From NCBI GenBank assembly GCA_963761705.1, contig CAVXHK010000004.1, forward strand, positions 422,813 to 486,812: a DNA stretch of 64,000 bases. Reading direction: 5' to 3'. The notes beneath the pieces are model-generated. The model ran no database searches, was not told the DNA's origin, and saw only the letters and a program-made list of their open reading frames with translations. This stretch comes from CAVVKW01 sp963761705. GTDB lineage: Bacteria > Verrucomicrobiota > Verrucomicrobiia > Chthoniobacterales > JAATET01. Position numbers and translations under genes: made by a program. Below are positions 63,427-64,000 of this stretch, in pieces (within the stretch, counting starts at the first letter, position 1; every line of letters starts with the position of its first letter).

Positions 63427-64000
63427 GCGCGTGTTCTTTGAAAAATGAATATTGTAAACCAGCTTGAACTACTGCCACCAAGGCAGACGTGCGCCTTGAG
63501 TACGTCTTTGAGTAGTTAAAACATACGCTCGAGAAGAAAGGTTGTGTTTTTATCGGAGGAAAATAGAGAATGGAAATGAAGTAGGGGACAACTTTTGAAT
63601 AAAGGTTTGGGAATGGCTGTTTTGGCGACAAAATAAGTAGATGAAAAAGTACCTGGGAGCTTTTTGAAGAGAGTTTTGAGTTTACTCGCGGAAAATTTTG
63701 ATGTTGGAAAAAAAGATAGCGATTTAAAATGAGGCCGAATTGAAAAAAAAGAGCTAGAGCAAAAAAAAGGCGCAACTATGCGACCTCTATGGACCAGCGA
63801 TACTAAATGAGCCGAATGAAAAAAATATTGTCATAGAGCAGTGGAAAAAGATTCTCGTGGCATTTGGGTGTGTAATGTATTTTGACCACTCAACCGCACA
63901 AAAACCAAATTGTTTTTAAAAGTTTGGTTTTTTATTTTGTCTCTGATTTACTTAGAAAAATGCAAGAATTTATTGCTTATGAGTAATTGCATTCTTGAAA
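63427..64000. other. AT-rich stretch without a convincing gene
   Basis: No open frame here has good coding character. It contains a CTGCC-ACCAA-GGCAG hairpin just after the transposase, purine-rich sequence in the middle, and a terminator-like hairpin near 63,900. It may hold the right end of the insertion sequence and degraded flanking DNA. Confidence 0.5.
63900..63933 (+). terminator. terminator-like hairpin
   Basis: AAAAACCAAA at 63900-63909 pairs with TTTGGTTTTT at 63923-63932 across a 13-base loop, and more T residues follow. Looks like a Rho-independent terminator, but the stem is AT-rich and weak, and no gene ends immediately before it. Confidence 0.4.

Noticed and set aside
63410..63775. 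Minus-strand frame of about 120 codons after the transposase
   Set aside because: Phe/Ser/Leu-rich, no start context, no motif; fits chance in AT-rich DNA.
1..64000. CRISPR array, rRNA operon, tRNA or replication origin
   Set aside because: No regularly spaced direct repeats, no conserved rRNA or tRNA sequence, and no DnaA-box cluster were recognised by eye.

Overview
The window is best read as a chimeric metagenomic or single-cell contig. It joins one long, well-assembled block to three shorter, error-rich pieces from unrelated bacteria. Block A (1 to about 51,810) is GC-rich and gene-dense with intact reading frames, and resembles a Verrucomicrobium (Opitutae-like). Pointers are the Gram-negative envelope genes, an H-X9-DG-type pseudopilin, repeat proteins next to ECF sigma factors, a regulatory PTS with HPr kinase, and a sulfatase / GH78 / beta-helix carbohydrate cluster. 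This assignment is inference; no rRNA or tRNA gene is visible.

Block A in order: the 5' part of adk (minus strand, cut by the window edge); two tandem GspE/PilB secretion ATPases, the first with a one-base deletion in its Walker A motif; a carboxynorspermidine-dehydrogenase-like gene; a LuxR regulator with a degenerate receiver; a secreted amidase; a repeat protein facing a sigma / anti-sigma / secreted-protein operon; rlmN and an xdhC-like gene; then a compact run kdsA-lptC-lptA-lptB-hprK-ptsH-ptsI linking KDO/LPS export to the phosphotransfer system. Next come mlaE-mlaF-mlaD lipid transport, pepF, speA, a C39-like protease, larC, radC, and a tetrapyrrole cluster (hemX-hemA-hemC and a cobA-hemD fusion). 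A broken Rhs tip follows. The last part (37.9-51.8 kb) looks like a carbohydrate utilisation locus: two paralogous secreted beta-helix proteins at its ends enclose an NCS1 transporter with a 58-residue membrane partner, a GH78 alpha-L-rhamnosidase, a sulfatase, a sialate O-acetylesterase-like enzyme, a free-standing copy of that enzyme's C-terminal domain, a pseudopilin and an IclR regulator.

Block B (about 51,801-53,340) is a frameshifted gene resembling cyanobacterial glucosylglycerol hydrolase, with three HIP1 octamers (GCGATCGC) in 1.5 kb. Block C (about 53,370-60,340) is very GC-rich. It carries frameshifted remains of a Wzi-type capsule protein, a polyprenyl glycosylphosphotransferase, a fused alpha/beta E1 dehydrogenase, a B3/B4-domain protein and a DUF4252-like protein, as in Rhodothermota (inference). 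Block D (about 60,346-64,000) is AT-rich and holds two Rhs tips in tandem, a membrane protein between them (possible immunity protein) and an intact IS1380-like transposase.

Reading frames are almost all intact in block A but break repeatedly in B, C and the Rhs part of D. Together with abrupt changes in base composition, this favours misassembly over horizontal transfer. Biological conclusions should not be drawn across 51.8, 53.35 or 60.34 kb.
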